Origin: Bradyrhizobium prioriisuperbiae
GTDB taxonomy: Bacteria > Pseudomonadota > Alphaproteobacteria > Rhizobiales > Xanthobacteraceae
Length of the DNA stretch: 64,000 nt
Direction of reading: 5' to 3'
NCBI RefSeq assembly: GCF_032397745.1
Contig: NZ_CP135921.1
Location: forward strand, 3,100,001 to 3,164,000
Program-made: the position numbers and the translations under genes
Part shown: piece after piece, positions 45,392 to 54,694 of the stretch
How the letters are laid out: every line of letters starts with the position of its first letter
Numbering within the stretch: the stretch's first letter is position 1
Notes under the pieces: model-generated
Seen by the model: the letters and a program-made list of their open reading frames with translations, nothing else
What the model was told of the DNA's origin: nothing
Databases searched by the model: none

Positions 45392-45961
45392 ATGACCGCA
45401 TCGCCCGAAGTCACAAAGGACGGCGCCCTGGCGCCGCCACCCGAGACCAGCCGCAGCAAGAGCTTCATGGATCGGTTTATCGATTCCATCGAGTGGGTGG
45501 CTGCGGCGTTTGTCGGCATCGTGGCGCTGAACACCTTCGTCGCCATTATCATGCGCAAGTTCTTCGCGGTGACGATCCCCGACTATTATGATTTCGGCCG
45601 GCTGCTGCTCGGTATTCTGATTTTCTGGGGCATTGCCGCCACCAGCTATCGCGGTTCGCACATCACGGTGGATCTGGTGTGGGCCAACGTCCAGCCGCGC
45701 TACCAGCGCTGGATCGATGTGTTCGCCACCCTGGTGCTGCTGTTCGTGGTCACGGTGCAGACCTACACGCTGTTCGACAAGGTCTACACCACCTACCAGG
45801 ACAACGTGCTGACCTACGACTTGCGGCTGCCGAACTGGCCGTTCTTCGCGGTGGCCTGGATCGGTGACGTCTCCGCCGTGCTGCTGATCGCGATCCGCAC
45901 CTATCGCCTGATCTTCCATCCGGAAGATATTCATGATGCCAAAATCAAGACGGCGGAGTAA
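45392..45961 (+). CDS. tarQ: TRAP transporter small membrane subunit (DctQ/TarQ-like)
   Basis: 189 residues with four predicted helices after a 28-residue cytoplasmic leader (VAAAFVGIVALNTFVAIIMR; FGRLLLGILIFWGIAATSYR; VFATLVLLFVVTVQTYTLF; FAVAWIGDVSAVLLIAIRTY). The SYRGSHITVDLVW motif is typical of DctQ. It lies between the binding protein and the large subunit, 6 bp before the latter. Confidence 0.85.
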   Translation: MTASPEVTKDGALAPPPETSRSKSFMDRFIDSIEWVAAAFVGIVALNTFVAIIMRKFFAVTIPDYYDFGRLLLGILIFWGIAATSYRGSHITVDLVWANVQPRYQRWIDVFATLVLLFVVTVQTYTLFDKVYTTYQDNVLTYDLRLPNWPFFAVAWIGDVSAVLLIAIRTYRLIFHPEDIHDAKIKTAE

Positions 45962-45967
45962 GCGACC

Positions 45968-47272
45968 GTGAGCCCTGAAACAGTCGCCGTCCTCGGCTTT
46001 GTCTCTCTGTTCGTGCTGATGCTGCTGCGCGTGCCGGTCGGCATGGCAATGGGCCTCGTCGGCATCACCGGCTTCGGTTATCTCACCGGTTTTTCGCCGG
46101 CGCTGAAGCTCGTGGGACAGACCACCATGCGCACGGTCACCGACTATACCTTCGGCGTGATCCCGATGTTCCTGCTGATGGGCACCTTCGTGTCGGTGTC
46201 GGGCATCAGCCGCGAGCTGTTCCGCGCCGCCAATACCTTCGTGGGACACTGGCGCGGCGGGCTCGGCATCGCCACCATCGCTGCCTGCGGCGGTTTCGCG
46301 GCGATCTCCGGCTCGTCGGTCGCGACCGCCGCGACCTTCTCCGCGGTTGCCTATCCGGAGATGCGGCGCTTCAATTATCCGCAGTCGTTCGCCACCGGTG
46401 TGATCGCGGTCGGCGGCACGCTCGGCGCCATGCTGCCGCCCTCCACGGTGCTGGCGGTCTATGGCATCATCACGCAGCAGGATATCGGCAAGTTGTTCAT
46501 CGCCGGCATTTTGCCGGGCCTGCTGGCGATCGCCATGCACATGATCACCATCGCCATCATCGGGAAGGCCAGGCCAGGGTTCCTGCCGACCGGCATCAAG
46601 AGCTCGTGGGCGGAGCGCGCCAGCGCCCTGCGCGACGTCTGGTCGCCGCTGCTGCTGTTCCTGTTTGTGATCGGCGGTCTTTATGGAGGGCTGTTCATCC
46701 CGACCGAAGCCGGCGCGGTCGGCGCAGTCGGCGCCTTCGTGATCGGCGTGCTGCGCGGCAAGCTCAACCGCGAAGGCATCCTGCAGTCGCTGCTGCAGGC
46801 GACGCGGACGGCGGCGGCGGTGTTCACCGTGCTGATCGGCGCATTGTGTTTCGGTTATTTCCTCACCATCACCCAGACGCCGCAGCACGTGACCCAGTTC
46901 CTGACCGGGCTCGGCATCGGTCCCTACGGCGTGCTGGCGCTGATCCTCCTGATGTATCTGGTGCTCGGCTGCCTGATGGACGCCATGGCCATGATCATCC
47001 TGACCGTGCCGATCGTGTTTCCGGTGGTGATGGCACTCGGCTTCGATCCGATCTGGTTCGGCGTCATCATCGTGATGACGGTCGAACTCGGCTTGATCCA
47101 TCCGCCAGTCGGCATGAATGTGTTCGTGATCAAGAGCGTGATCAAGGACGTCAACATGTCGACCATCTTTGTCGGCGTGCTGCCGTTTGTGGTCACCGAC
47201 CTGATCCGCCTCCTGATCCTGATCCTGTTCCCGCTGCTGGCGACATGGTTGCCCGAGCGGATGATGGGGTAG
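45968..47272 (+). CDS. tarM: TRAP transporter large membrane subunit (DctM/TarM-like)
   Basis: 434 residues, a multi-span DctM protein that couples uptake to the sodium or proton gradient. Motifs: LLRVPVGMAMGLVGITGFGY, GCGG-like ACGGFAAISGSSVATAATFS, GVIAVGGTLGAMLPPSTVLA, EAGAVGAVGAF and a late MYLVLGCLMDAMAMIILTVP. GTG start. Followed after 4 bp by the DUF3237 gene. Confidence 0.9.
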   Translation: MSPETVAVLGFVSLFVLMLLRVPVGMAMGLVGITGFGYLTGFSPALKLVGQTTMRTVTDYTFGVIPMFLLMGTFVSVSGISRELFRAANTFVGHWRGGLGIATIAACGGFAAISGSSVATAATFSAVAYPEMRRFNYPQSFATGVIAVGGTLGAMLPPSTVLAVYGIITQQDIGKLFIAGILPGLLAIAMHMITIAIIGKARPGFLPTGIKSSWAERASALRDVWSPLLLFLFVIGGLYGGLFIPTEAGAVGAVGAFVIGVLRGKLNREGILQSLLQATRTAAAVFTVLIGALCFGYFLTITQTPQHVTQFLTGLGIGPYGVLALILLMYLVLGCLMDAMAMIILTVPIVFPVVMALGFDPIWFGVIIVMTVELGLIHPPVGMNVFVIKSVIKDVNMSTIFVGVLPFVVTDLIRLLILILFPLLATWLPERMMG

Positions 47273-47276
47273 GCAA

Positions 47277-47738
47277 ATGGCACCAACGCTCGCCACCCGA
47301 TATGTGTTCAACCTTGCGATCAAGGTCGGAGCGCCGATCGAGGCTGGCGATTTCGGCTATGGCCATCGCCGGGTGATTCCGATCCTCGGCGGTGAACTGA
47401 CCGGTGAGGGGATGCACGGGACAATCCGGGAAGGTGGGGCGGACTATCAAGTCATCCGCCCCGATGGCCTGACCGAGCTCGAGGCGAAATACGCCATCGA
47501 AATGGATGACGGCGCCATCATCTACATCGAGAACATCGGTATCCGGTTCGGCCCGAAGGACGCCCTCGACAAGATCCGCCGTGGTCAGCCCGTCGATCCC
47601 GCTCTGATCTATTTCCGCTCGGTGCCGCGGTTCGAGACGGGCGCGCTGTCCTACCGCTGGCTGATGCACTCGCTATTCATCGGCGTCGGCACCCGCCATC
47701 CCGACCGGGTGGAGCTGGACGTCCATCAGGTGCTGTAG
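47277..47738 (+). CDS. DUF3237 family protein
   Basis: 153 residues. The family pattern is GYGHRRVIPILGGELTGEGM, GGADYQVIRPDGLTELEAKY, IYIENIGIRFGP and a final GVGTRHPDRVELDVHQVL. DUF3237 (UPF0311) proteins are small beta-barrels of unknown function often found in aromatic catabolic clusters. It is 4 bp after the TRAP large subunit, so probably co-transcribed with it. Confidence 0.87.
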   Translation: MAPTLATRYVFNLAIKVGAPIEAGDFGYGHRRVIPILGGELTGEGMHGTIREGGADYQVIRPDGLTELEAKYAIEMDDGAIIYIENIGIRFGPKDALDKIRRGQPVDPALIYFRSVPRFETGALSYRWLMHSLFIGVGTRHPDRVELDVHQVL

Positions 47739-47774
47739 GCTGCTTCAATTGGGCAGGGGCGTTGACTCGTCTCA

Positions 47775-47800
47775 ATATAGTTATATAACATAATTATATC
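47775..47800. promoter_or_regulatory. Candidate CouR operator/promoter region upstream of couA
   Basis: An AT-only island in GC-rich DNA. It contains the perfect palindrome GTTATATAAC (47780-47789) followed by ATAATTAT (47790-47797), 30 bp before couA. Related ATTATAT/GTTAT words occur upstream of the TRAP genes and couR. Confidence 0.5.
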
Positions 47801-47819
47801 GAGGGATAGCAAACCGCCC

Positions 47820-48623
47820 ATGGGACACGCCACGCCAGACACCACTCCCGGCGCCTCGTCGCCCCTCGCCATCGCGCGGGCCGGGGCCATCCTCACCGTC
47901 GGCCTGAACCGGCCCGCCAAGCGCAATGCGCTGAACGACGGCACCGTGCTGGCGCTGGATGAGTGCTTTTCCAGCATTGCCGACGATGTCCGTGCCGTGG
48001 TCATCCATGGTGTCGGCGACCATTTCTCCTCGGGCCTCGACCTGTCGGAATTGTCGGAACGCGACGTGACCGAAGGCCTGGCGCATTCGCGGATGTGGCA
48101 CCGGGTGTTCGACAAGGTGCAGTTCGCGCGTGTGCCGGTGATTGCTGTGCTAAAGGGCGCCGTGATCGGCGGCGGGCTCGAACTCGCCTGCGCCGCCCAT
48201 ATCCGTGTCGCCGAGCCCAGCGCCTATTACGCGCTGCCCGAGGGACAGCGCGGCATTTTCGTCGGTGGCGGCGGCTCGGTGCGGCTGCCGCGGCTGGTTG
48301 GCGTGGCGCGGATGGCCGACATGATGCTGACGGGCCGTATCTACAACGCGACGGAGGGCGTGGCGCTCGGTTTCTCGCAATACCTCACGGAGGCCGGCGG
48401 CGCTTTCGACAAGGCGATGGAATTGGCCGAGCGGGTCACCACCAATGCGCCGCTGACCAATTTCGCGGTGCTGCAGGCGTTGCCGATGATTGCCGAGGCG
48501 AACCCGCAGGTCGGGCTGATGATGGAATCGCTGATGGCCACTGTCGCCCAGAACGATAAGGAAGCGAAGGCGCGCATCCGCGCGTTCCTCGACCGCAAGA
48601 CGGCCAAGGTCAAGCCGACCTGA
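47820..48623 (+). CDS. couA: Hydroxycinnamoyl-CoA hydratase (CouA-like crotonase)
   Basis: 267 residues. Crotonase oxyanion segments are HFSSGLDLSE and GAVIGGGLELACAAH; both hydratase glutamates are present (GGGLE, and LPEGQRGIFVGGGG), unlike the crotonase at 16.1 kb. It should hydrate p-coumaroyl-CoA or feruloyl-CoA, leading by chain cleavage to the benzaldehyde and acetyl-CoA. Assignment is supported by the ligase gene downstream and the transporter genes on both sides. The GAGGGA site is 13 bases before the ATG, so the exact start is slightly uncertain. Confidence 0.82.
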   Translation: MGHATPDTTPGASSPLAIARAGAILTVGLNRPAKRNALNDGTVLALDECFSSIADDVRAVVIHGVGDHFSSGLDLSELSERDVTEGLAHSRMWHRVFDKVQFARVPVIAVLKGAVIGGGLELACAAHIRVAEPSAYYALPEGQRGIFVGGGGSVRLPRLVGVARMADMMLTGRIYNATEGVALGFSQYLTEAGGAFDKAMELAERVTTNAPLTNFAVLQALPMIAEANPQVGLMMESLMATVAQNDKEAKARIRAFLDRKTAKVKPT

Positions 48624-48721
48624 CGGGCTAGTGTGGCGCTTCCGAAATTCCCCTCACATCGTGGCGATCTCCTCGAGGGAATTTTGGAAACATAAGCCAC
48701 ACGAGAATCTAAAGTTTTCTA

Positions 48722-48790
48722 GTGTCCTGATCGAATTCGAAGTTTGCTCAGGGGTGCTGCTAGGTGATGCGAACTTCGAATTCGGGACAC
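48722..48790. repeat. Inverted repeat with ~22-26-bp arms upstream of couB
   Basis: Left arm 48722-48747 and right arm 48769-48790 share GTGTCC/GGACAC and GAATTCGAAGTT/AACTTCGAATTC, with a ~21-bp loop. The left arm carries a three-base insertion (ATC) relative to the right. It resembles dispersed repeats recalled from Bradyrhizobium. It ends 21 bp before the couB start and separates couA from couB. Confidence 0.75.
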
Positions 48791-48811
48791 GAGATAACGG
48801 GGACGCGCACG

Positions 48812-50701
48812 ATGTCTGCGACTGCTTCGAGGCACGATCCGGCCAATCCCACCAGCGCCCCGTTACGGCCGATTTCGTTCGGCCGGCCCGCGGTAACGAT
48901 CGACCGCCGCGACAACGGCACCATCTACCTTCGCCCGCGGATCGCGCTGAGCGATTATCCGCGTCGGCTCACCGACAAGCTGCATCATTGGACCAAACTC
49001 ACGCCGCATCGCGTGTTCATGGCGGAGCGTGACAGCGGTGGCGGCTGGCGCGAAGTCACCTATGCCCAACTTTTGGACTCCAGCCGCGCGATTGCATCGG
49101 CACTGCTGGAACGGCGTTTGTCGGCGGACCGGCCGCTGGTCATTCTGTCGGGCAATTCGATCGACCACGCGCTGATGGCGTTTGGCGCGTTCTATGCCGG
49201 CGTGCCCTTTTGCCCGGTGTCGCCGCCGTATTCGCTGGTCTCGAAGGATTACAGCAAGCTCGCCTATGTCATCAGCCTGCTAACGCCCGGGCTGGTGTTC
49301 GCTGACAACGCCTCGGTGTTTGCCGATGCGATCCTGGCCAATGTACCGGGCGAGACCGAGGTCGCCGCGAGCCGCGGCGAGATCGCAGGCCGCGCCATTA
49401 CGCCGATTGCTGAATTGTTGGCGACGCCGGAGGACGTGCGGCTGGATGAAGCCAATGCGGCCATCGGGCCGGAAACCATCGCGAAATTCCTGCTGACGTC
49501 AGGGTCGACCGGCAAGCCGAAGGCCGTGATCAACACCCAGCGCATGATTTGCGCCAATCAAGTGATGCTCAGCGACACGCTCGCCTTCCTGAAAGACGAG
49601 CCGCCGGTCATCATCGACTGGCTGCCCTGGAATCACACCTTCGGCGGCAATCACAATATCGGGCTGACGCTGTTCAACGGCGGCTCGATGTATCTCGACG
49701 AGGGCAAGCCGACGCCCTCCGGCATCGAACAGACCGTGCGCAATCTCCGGGAGATCTCGCCCACGGTCTATTTCAACGTGCCCAAGGGGTATGAATCGCT
49801 GCTGCCGTATTTCCGCCAGGACAAGGCGCTGCGAGACAAATTCTTCTCAAGGCTGCACGCGATGTTCTTCTCAGGCGCAGCGCTGTCGGCCCATGTCTGG
49901 AACGCGCTGGACGAGATCGCGGTCGAGGCGACGGGTCAGCGGGTGCCGATGCTGACCGGGCTTGGCGCGACCGAAACCTCGCCCTTCTTCATGTGCGTGA
50001 CCCCGGAGACCAGCCGCTCCGGCCATGTCGGGCTTCCGGTGTCCGGCAACGAGGCCAAGCTCGTGCCTGATAACGGCAAGCTGGAAGTCCGCGCCCGCGG
50101 ACCGAACGTGATGCCGGGCTATTGGCGGGAGCCGGCCATGACGGCAAAGGCGTTCGACGAGGAAGGCTTCTATAAATTCGGCGATGCGCTGAAGCCGGTC
50201 GACCCGAACAATCTGAACGCCGGCTTCGATTTCGACGGTCGCCTCACCGAGGACTTCAAGCTCGGCAGCGGCACCTGGGTCAGTGTCGGTCCGCTGCGGG
50301 CGCGCTTTGTCGCCACCTGCGCGCCGCTGGTGCGCGACGTGATCATCACCGGATTGAACCGTGACGAACTGGGGGCGCTGGCGATCCTCGATCTCGATGG
50401 CTGCCGTGATGTCAATCCGGCGCTTCCCACGGGCGATCTGGCGGCGGCCGCGGCCGACCCCCTGGTTCGCGAGGCATTTCGGATCAGCCTTGCGGCATTA
50501 GCCGAGGGTGCGACCGGCTCGTCCACCCGGGTCACCCGCGCCGTCTTGCTGGATGTGCCGCTCTCCATCGACCACAGCGAGGTCACCGACAAGGGCTCCG
50601 TCAACCAGCGCGCTGTGCTGGAGTTTCGCGCTGATCTGGTGGACCAGCTTTATGGCGATCCGGCCTCGGTTCGGGCGATTCTGCTCGGCGAGGCCAGCTG
50701 A
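48812..50701 (+). CDS. couB: Hydroxycinnamate-CoA ligase (CouB-like feruloyl-CoA synthetase)
   Basis: 629 residues from the ATG at 48812; an in-frame start at 48764 lies inside the inverted repeat and was rejected. ATP-dependent ligase with phosphate loop TSGSTGKPK (229-237), WLPWNHTFGGNHNIG, GLGATETSPFF and KFGDALKPVDPNN. Activates p-coumarate or ferulate for CouA. The family-specific WLPWNHT motif and length agree with feruloyl-CoA synthetases. It is paralogous to the ligase at 17-18.9 kb. About 184 bp follow before couP. Confidence 0.87.
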   Translation: MSATASRHDPANPTSAPLRPISFGRPAVTIDRRDNGTIYLRPRIALSDYPRRLTDKLHHWTKLTPHRVFMAERDSGGGWREVTYAQLLDSSRAIASALLERRLSADRPLVILSGNSIDHALMAFGAFYAGVPFCPVSPPYSLVSKDYSKLAYVISLLTPGLVFADNASVFADAILANVPGETEVAASRGEIAGRAITPIAELLATPEDVRLDEANAAIGPETIAKFLLTSGSTGKPKAVINTQRMICANQVMLSDTLAFLKDEPPVIIDWLPWNHTFGGNHNIGLTLFNGGSMYLDEGKPTPSGIEQTVRNLREISPTVYFNVPKGYESLLPYFRQDKALRDKFFSRLHAMFFSGAALSAHVWNALDEIAVEATGQRVPMLTGLGATETSPFFMCVTPETSRSGHVGLPVSGNEAKLVPDNGKLEVRARGPNVMPGYWREPAMTAKAFDEEGFYKFGDALKPVDPNNLNAGFDFDGRLTEDFKLGSGTWVSVGPLRARFVATCAPLVRDVIITGLNRDELGALAILDLDGCRDVNPALPTGDLAAAAADPLVREAFRISLAALAEGATGSSTRVTRAVLLDVPLSIDHSEVTDKGSVNQRAVLEFRADLVDQLYGDPASVRAILLGEAS

Positions 50702-50885
50702 TGCGCAGCGCCGCGGGCTGCGTCGAAAAATGCCATCGCTCGTCTCTGCGATATCGTGCACAAGTCTTTGAAGCCGACAATAAAAGAGGCGACTAAAGTC
50801 CAAGGCAGCGAGTGAGGAAATTCTCGCCCGTTTCGGGCAAGCCTGAACTAAAATAAGCGTCAATCGCGTTTAATGGGAGGACTTG

Positions 50886-52043
50886 ATGAATAAATTGATT
50901 TTCTCGGCTGCCGCTGCATTGCTGGCCCTGCCGGGACTGGCTGCACCGGCGGCGGCGCAGAGCAACGAGATTGTGATCGGCATCACCACGTCGACCACGG
51001 GTCCGGCGGCGGCGCTCGGCATTCCGGAGCGCAATGCGGTCGAGTTCGTGCCGACCGAGATCGGCGGGGTCAAGCTCAAGGTCATCGTGCTCGACGACGC
51101 CGGCGATCCCACCAATGCCACCACCAATGCGCGGCGTTTCATCACCGAAGCCAAGGCTGACGTGATTATGGGCTCCGCCACCACGCCGCCGACCGTCGCG
51201 GTGTCGACGGTCGCCAATGAAGCGGGCGTGCCGCACTTCGGGCTCGCGCCGATGCCGTTCACACCGGCGCGCGAGAAGTGGTCGGTGGACATGCCGCAGC
51301 CGATCCCGATCATGGGCAAGGTGCTGTATGCCCACATGAAGAAGAACAACATCAAGACCGTGGGCTACATCGGCTATTCGGATTCTTATGGCGACCTCTG
51401 GTTCAACGACCTGAAGGCGCAGGGTGGTCCGTTGGGCCTTCAACTCGTGGCGGAAGAGCGTTTTGCGCGTCCCGACACGTCGGTCACCGGCCAGGTGCTG
51501 AAGCTGCTCTCGGCCAATCCGGATGCGATCCTGATCGGCGCGTCCGGCACGGCCGCTGCGCTGCCGCAGTCCACGCTGCGTGACCGCGGCTACAAGGGGC
51601 TGATCTATCAGACCCATGGCGCTGCCAGCATGGATTTCATCCGCATTGCCGGCAAGGCCGCGGAAGGCGTGATCATGTCGTCGGGTCCGGTGATGGCGCC
51701 GGAAGGCCAGCCCGACACCGCGCTGACCAAGAAACCGGGCCTCGCGCTCAACACTGCGTATGAAGCCAAGTATGGCCCCAACAGCCGCAGCCAGTTCGCC
51801 GGTCACTCCTACGATGCGTTCGAAGTGCTCAAGCGCGTCATTCCGGTGGCGCTGAAAGAAGCGAAGCCCGGCACGCCGGAGTTCCGCGAGGCGATCCGCA
51901 AGGCGCTGATCAGCGAGAAGGAAATCGCCGCCAGCCAGGGTGTCTACAACTTCACCGAAAAGGATCGTTACGGCCTCGACGACCGCTCGCGCATCCTGCT
52001 GACGGTCAAGGACGGCAAGTATGTCGTCCTGCCGGAGGACTGA
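50886..52043 (+). CDS. couP: Aromatic-acid ABC transporter substrate-binding protein (CouP-like)
   Basis: 385 residues from ATG 50886 with a GGGAGG site. The signal peptide ends near LAAPAAAQ. A Liv-type type I periplasmic binding protein: EIVIGITTSTTGPAAALG, DDAGDPTNATTNARRFI, DVIMGSATTPPTVAVSTVAN, TVGYIGYSDSYGDLW. In this context the expected ligands are cinnamate derivatives rather than branched-chain amino acids, as recalled for R. palustris CouP. It is convergent with the three membrane/ATPase genes and ends in a terminator. Confidence 0.83.
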   Translation: MNKLIFSAAAALLALPGLAAPAAAQSNEIVIGITTSTTGPAAALGIPERNAVEFVPTEIGGVKLKVIVLDDAGDPTNATTNARRFITEAKADVIMGSATTPPTVAVSTVANEAGVPHFGLAPMPFTPAREKWSVDMPQPIPIMGKVLYAHMKKNNIKTVGYIGYSDSYGDLWFNDLKAQGGPLGLQLVAEERFARPDTSVTGQVLKLLSANPDAILIGASGTAAALPQSTLRDRGYKGLIYQTHGAASMDFIRIAGKAAEGVIMSSGPVMAPEGQPDTALTKKPGLALNTAYEAKYGPNSRSQFAGHSYDAFEVLKRVIPVALKEAKPGTPEFREAIRKALISEKEIAASQGVYNFTEKDRYGLDDRSRILLTVKDGKYVVLPED

Positions 52044-52059
52044 GGTTTCTCCAAAAAGA

Positions 52060-52092
52060 AGCCGGGGCCGATCGCAAGATCGGCCCCGTTTC
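52060..52092 (+). terminator. Terminator downstream of couP
   Basis: A perfect 10-bp stem (52064-52073 with 52078-52087, GGGGCCGATC/GATCGGCCCC) with a GCAA loop and a short T-run, 20 bp after the stop. Confidence 0.8.
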
Positions 52093-52112
52093 GATTCAAG
52101 CACCGTGAACGC

Positions 52113-52182
52113 GTAGCCCGGATGAGCGAAGCGATATCCGGGGCTCTGGTCTCCCGGATGTCGCCGTGCTCATCCGGGCTAC
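52113..52182. repeat. Inverted repeat with perfect 15-bp arms
   Basis: GTAGCCCGGATGAGC (52113-52127) and GCTCATCCGGGCTAC (52168-52182), with GCGATATCCGGG in between. A widespread Rhizobiales intergenic palindrome (recalled). It lies between the convergent couP and ABC ATPase genes. Confidence 0.8.
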
Positions 52183-52194
52183 AAGTGGTGCCGC

Positions 52195-52926
52195 TCACAC
52201 CGCCGATGCGTCGTCGTGCTGGAAGCCGAGATAACTCGCCACCACGCGCTGGTCCGCCGCGATGTCCTTCGCCGGGCCGTTCAGGATGAATTCACCCAAT
52301 TCCATCACATAGGCGCGGTCCGCGATCTGCAGCGCGGCCTGGGCATTCTGCTCGACCAGCAGCACCGAGACGCCGGCTGATTTCAGCTCGGCGATGATCT
52401 TGAAAATGTCGGCCACGATGCGTGGCGCCAGCCCAAGGCTCGGCTCGTCCAGCATCAGCAGTTTAGGCTGCCCCATCAGCGCCCGGCCCATCGCCAGCAT
52501 CTGCTGCTCACCGCCGGAGAGGGTGCCGGCCAACTGAGTGCGGCGCTCCTTCAGCCGCGGAAACAGTGCATGAACCCGCTCGAACGACTGTACTGTCGCG
52601 GCCGCGTTGCGAAACGCGCCAAGCTGCAGGTTTTCCTCCACGGTCATGGTCGAGAACAGCTCGCGGCGTTCCGGCACCAGGGACAATCCGAGGGAGACCC
52701 GGTCCTCGATGTCGAGCAGTCCGATATCCTTAGCGGCGAAGGCGACGCTACCTTTGAGCGGCAGGATGCCTATGATGGCGTTCAACAGCGTTGTCTTGCC
52801 GGCGCCATTGGCGCCGACGATGGTGACGATCTCGCTCGTTCCCACGTCCAGGGAGACGGAGCGGACGGCCTCGACCTTGCCATAGGCCACATGCACATCG
52901 GACACCGCAAGCAATGGCGCACTCAT
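52195..52926 (-). CDS. ABC transporter ATP-binding protein, LivF type (Cou system)
   Basis: 243 residues. Walker A GANGAGKTT, signature LSGGEQQ (in TLSGGEQQMLAMGRALMG), Walker B LLMLDEPSLGLAP and the VLLVEQNAQAAL H-loop region: the LivF pattern. Its start overlaps the stop of the fusion gene (ATGA, 52923-52926). Together with the fusion protein's ATPase domain it gives the heterodimeric ATPase of the importer that should use CouP. It probably corresponds to one of the R. palustris couSTU genes. Confidence 0.9.
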   Translation of the reverse strand: MSAPLLAVSDVHVAYGKVEAVRSVSLDVGTSEIVTIVGANGAGKTTLLNAIIGILPLKGSVAFAAKDIGLLDIEDRVSLGLSLVPERRELFSTMTVEENLQLGAFRNAAATVQSFERVHALFPRLKERRTQLAGTLSGGEQQMLAMGRALMGQPKLLMLDEPSLGLAPRIVADIFKIIAELKSAGVSVLLVEQNAQAALQIADRAYVMELGEFILNGPAKDIAADQRVVASYLGFQHDDASAV

Positions 52927-54689
52927 GCGACGCCTCCGAGATAGGCCTTGATGACATCCGGATGGGACTTGATCACGCTCGGGGTGCCCTCCGCGATCTT
53001 GGTGCCGAAATCCAGCACCACGATGCGGTCGGCGAGGTTCATGACAAAGCCCATGTCGTGCTCGACCAGCAGCACCGACATGCCCTCGGTGCGCAGCTGC
53101 CGCAGCAGTTCGGCGAGCTGTTGCTTTTCTTTATGGCGCAGGCCGGCTGCGGGCTCATCGAGCAGCAGCAGGATCGGATCGACGCACAAAGCGCGCGCGA
53201 TCTCCACGATGCGTTGCTGTCCCAGCGCCAGGCTGCCGGCCAGCTGATGCATCTGGGCGCCCAGCCCGACGCGCTCGATCTGCCGGGCGGCTTCCGCCAG
53301 CAGCTTGGCCTCGTCCACGCGATCGAGCCGCAGCATGCTCGCGATCGCGCCGGCACTGCCGCGCAGATGAGTGCCGATCGCGACGTTTTCCAGCACCGTC
53401 ATGTCGGGCACCAGCTTCACATGCTGGAAGGTGCGGGCGACGCCGAGTTTGGCGATGTCCTGCGGCGTCGTGTTGATGATGGGCCGGCCGAACAGCGAGA
53501 TCTTTCCCCCCGTCGAGCCCAGGACCCCGGTGATCAGGTTGAAGGTCGTGCTCTTGCCGGCGCCGTTCGGGCCGATCAGGGCGACGATCTCCCGTCCCTG
53601 CACCTCGAAGGAGACGTCGTTGACAGCGATGACACCCCCGAACTGCTTGCGGGCGCCTTCCAGCTGCAGCAGCGTCGCACTCGTCGTCTCGGTGTGGCTG
53701 CGCACCGGCAGCGCCGCGGCGGGTTCTGGCCGCTTGCGCGGCGGGGTGAACGGCCACAGCGCCGCCAGCCGCGGCCACACCCCGGTCGGGGCGACCTGCA
53801 GCAGCGTCACCAGCAAGAGGCCGAACACGATGGTTTCCAGCTGACCTTCGCCGAAGACGAAAGGCAGGTAGCTTTGCAGGATCTCTTTCAGGATCACCAC
53901 AATGCCGGCGCCGAGCACCGCACCCCAGACATAACCCGCGCCGCCGACCACGGCGATGAACAGATATTCGATGCCGGATTGGGCGCCGAACGGCGTGGGA
54001 TTCACCGCGCGTAGGAAGTGGGCATAGAGCCAGCCCGAGAGCCCGGCCAGCACCGCGGCATAGATGAACACCAGGAGTTTCGCGCGCGCGGTCTGCACGC
54101 CGAACGCTTCCGCCGCCACATGGCCGCGGCGCAGGGCGCGGATGGCGCGCCCGGTGCGGGAGTCCAGCAGGTTCAGCGTCAGGATTCCGGCAATGATCAC
54201 GCCGGCCCAGATCACGTAATAGATCGATCCGGCGCTCATCATCTTCAGCGGGCCGATCGACAGTGGCGGAATGCTGGAGATGCCGTCGTTACGTCCCAGG
54301 AATTCAAGCTTGCTGAACAGATAAAAAAGACTGAGGCCCCAGGCGATGGTGCCGAGCGGCAGATAGTGGCCGGACAGCCGCACCGTAACCAGGCCGAGCA
54401 GCACCGCGGCAAGCCCGCTGACCAGCAGCGACAGCGGCAGCGTCAGCCAAGGCGACAGGCCGTAGGTGGTGGTCAGCACCGCGGTGGTGTAGGCGCCGAA
54501 GCCGCAGAAGGCGGCCTGGCCGAAAGACGTGAGGCCGCCGACGCCGGTCAGCAGCACCAGCCCCATCGCCACCAAAGCGGCAAGGCCGATATTGTCCAGC
54601 AGCACGATCCAGAACGGCGGCATGCCGGGAATGATCGGGAGCGCCGCCATCACCAAAGCGAACACGAGAATGGGCCATCGCTGCGTCAT
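52923..54689 (-). CDS. Fused ABC permease-ATPase (LivM-LivG type, Cou system)
   Basis: 588 residues from the ATG at 54689. Residues 1-305 are a LivM permease ([40 protein letters not shown] as the coupling loop). A Pro/Arg-rich linker spans about 306-338. Residues 339-588 are a LivG ATPase with Walker [10 protein letters not shown] (373-381), signature-like LALGQQR and Walker [12 protein letters not shown]. Membrane and ATP-hydrolysing parts are usually separate genes. A longer open frame reaching 55511 is antisense-type sequence inside the next gene and was rejected. It starts 6 bp after the LivH-type permease. Confidence 0.9.
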   Translation of the reverse strand: MTQRWPILVFALVMAALPIIPGMPPFWIVLLDNIGLAALVAMGLVLLTGVGGLTSFGQAAFCGFGAYTTAVLTTTYGLSPWLTLPLSLLVSGLAAVLLGLVTVRLSGHYLPLGTIAWGLSLFYLFSKLEFLGRNDGISSIPPLSIGPLKMMSAGSIYYVIWAGVIIAGILTLNLLDSRTGRAIRALRRGHVAAEAFGVQTARAKLLVFIYAAVLAGLSGWLYAHFLRAVNPTPFGAQSGIEYLFIAVVGGAGYVWGAVLGAGIVVILKEILQSYLPFVFGEGQLETIVFGLLLVTLLQVAPTGVWPRLAALWPFTPPRKRPEPAAALPVRSHTETTSATLLQLEGARKQFGGVIAVNDVSFEVQGREIVALIGPNGAGKSTTFNLITGVLGSTGGKISLFGRPIINTTPQDIAKLGVARTFQHVKLVPDMTVLENVAIGTHLRGSAGAIASMLRLDRVDEAKLLAEAARQIERVGLGAQMHQLAGSLALGQQRIVEIARALCVDPILLLLDEPAAGLRHKEKQQLAELLRQLRTEGMSVLLVEHDMGFVMNLADRIVVLDFGTKIAEGTPSVIKSHPDVIKAYLGGVA

Positions 54690-54694
54690 GGCGA

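Noticed and set aside
45368..47323. Minus-strand open frame of about 651 codons opposite the TRAP membrane genes
   Set aside because: The Gln/His/Asp-rich translation is the usual reverse complement of hydrophobic membrane-protein codons.
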